DNA of 7,494 nucleotides, taken from assembly GCA_030627145.1 (NCBI GenBank), contig DAOUSQ010000046.1:1-7494 (forward strand). Reading direction: 5' to 3'. The stretch comes from Syntrophomonadaceae bacterium. GTDB taxonomy: Bacteria; Bacillota_B; Syntrophomonadia; Syntrophomonadales; Syntrophomonadaceae. The notes under the pieces are model-generated. The model saw nothing but the letters and a program-made list of their open reading frames with translations. It searched no databases and was not told the DNA's origin. The position numbers and the translations under genes are program-made. How positions within the stretch are numbered: position 1 is the stretch's first letter; the number at the start of each line of letters is the position of its first letter. Shown here piece by piece: positions 6,186 through 7,494 of the stretch.

Positions 6186-6824
6186 ATGAAGATAAATTGG
6201 ATGGGACATGCATCTTTTCTTATAAATTTTAAAGATAAAAAATTAATAACTGATCCTTTTGATGAAAATCTGGGTTATCCAGTTTTTAAGCAGGAGGTTG
6301 ATATTGCAACTGTCAGCCATGAGCACTGGGACCATAACGCAATTCACTTACTTAACGGCAATCCTGAAGTGATCAAGGAAACAGGAATTTTCAATATAAA
6401 AGGAATTAATATTAAGGGAATTGCTTCTTATCATGATAAAGTACAAGGAAAGGATAGAGGGGAAAATATTATTTTTAAAATATCGGCAGAGGATATTGAT
6501 CTCGTACATCTTGGAGATCTGGGTCACATGTTAAACCACGGACAGGTAAATGAAATAGGTAATGTCGATGTATTACTAATTCCTGTTGGTGGCATATTTA
6601 CTATCGATGCTGAGGAAGCTTTTAAAGTAGTTAACCAGTTAAATCCCCGGATAATAATTCCTATGCATTTTAAAACACCACATCTATGTTTTGAACTTGC
6701 TCCTGTAGAAGCATTTACTGCCAGGTTTGATAGTATGATAAAAAGGCCTTATCTTGAAGTAACCAGGGAGAATATCAATAATTTACCCAGGGTAATAGTT
6801 TTAGATTATTTACACGAAGAGTAA
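6186..6824 (+). CDS. MBL-fold metal-dependent hydrolase (COG2220-like)
   Basis: A 212-residue, complete metallo-beta-lactamase-fold protein of the UlaG/YtkL-like Lactamase_B_3 type. Residues 1-25 (MKINWMGHASFLINFKDKKLITDPF) are the classic opening of this group. The metal motif SHEHWDHN (44-51) supplies H45, H47, D49 and H50. H83 in ASYHD, D111 in HLGDLGH (108-114), VGGIFTIDAEEA (134-145) and H161 in PMHFKT (159-164) complete the set of expected ligands, so a two-metal centre is likely intact. The ribosome binding site GGGGGA lies inside the end of the HARE-HTH gene and the start codon follows its stop by two bases. There is no signal peptide, so it should be cytoplasmic. The substrate is unknown; members of this group act on phosphate esters, lactones or amides, and the pyrG-side position says little. 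Catalytic competence is inferred from the residues. Confidence 0.9.
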   Translation: MKINWMGHASFLINFKDKKLITDPFDENLGYPVFKQEVDIATVSHEHWDHNAIHLLNGNPEVIKETGIFNIKGINIKGIASYHDKVQGKDRGENIIFKISAEDIDLVHLGDLGHMLNHGQVNEIGNVDVLLIPVGGIFTIDAEEAFKVVNQLNPRIIIPMHFKTPHLCFELAPVEAFTARFDSMIKRPYLEVTRENINNLPRVIVLDYLHEE

Positions 6825-6832
6825 AAGCTTAA

Positions 6833-7494
<662 letters not shown>

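Overview
This is an AT-rich chromosomal window that looks like a low-GC Firmicute, probably a member of the Clostridia. The evidence is strong AGGAGG-type ribosome binding sites, the block argS - HARE-HTH (RpoE delta-like) - metallo-hydrolase - pyrG, a YycJ/WalJ-type metallo-hydrolase, and an HD-GYP signalling protein. I cannot assign a genus. There are nine protein-coding genes that are fully or largely visible plus one cut by the right edge. There are no rRNA or tRNA genes, CRISPR arrays, insertion sequences or phage genes.

Left part (1-1000, + strand): the 3' end of a WalJ/YycJ-like MBL-fold hydrolase, then a short TsaA/TrmO-type tRNA methyltransferase. Next (1063-2072, - strand) comes a tight pair in which a cyclophilin peptidyl-prolyl isomerase is followed after 14 bases by a PaaI-type hotdog thioesterase. 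The pair has a clear extended -10 promoter. It converges with the trmO-like gene on an AT-rich hairpin.

Middle (2073-4255): a 199-base divergent spacer holds the cyclophilin promoter and a 7-base triplicate repeat abutting a TATAAT. It leads into a membrane-anchored GAF/HD-GYP protein, a probable cyclic-di-GMP phosphodiesterase whose usual HDIGK is HDIGY. A 348-base non-coding stretch follows. It carries two related 23-base palindromes in inverted orientation, an arrangement resembling a REPIN. Then comes a small uncharacterised - strand gene, divergent from argS.

Right part (4256-7494, + strand): argS, a 77-residue HARE-HTH protein that looks like the N-terminal domain of RNA polymerase delta without its acidic tail, an MBL-fold hydrolase, and the GTG-initiated pyrG (CTP synthase), truncated at the window edge. 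Start and stop signals are interlocked from argS to the hydrolase, so these three are very probably one transcript, and pyrG follows after 77 bases.

Most of the window is ordinary housekeeping sequence. The points most worth a second look are the REPIN-like palindrome pair, the altered HD-GYP active-site motif, the tail-less delta-like protein, and the uncharacterised 120-residue protein. I see no convincing new multi-gene system.
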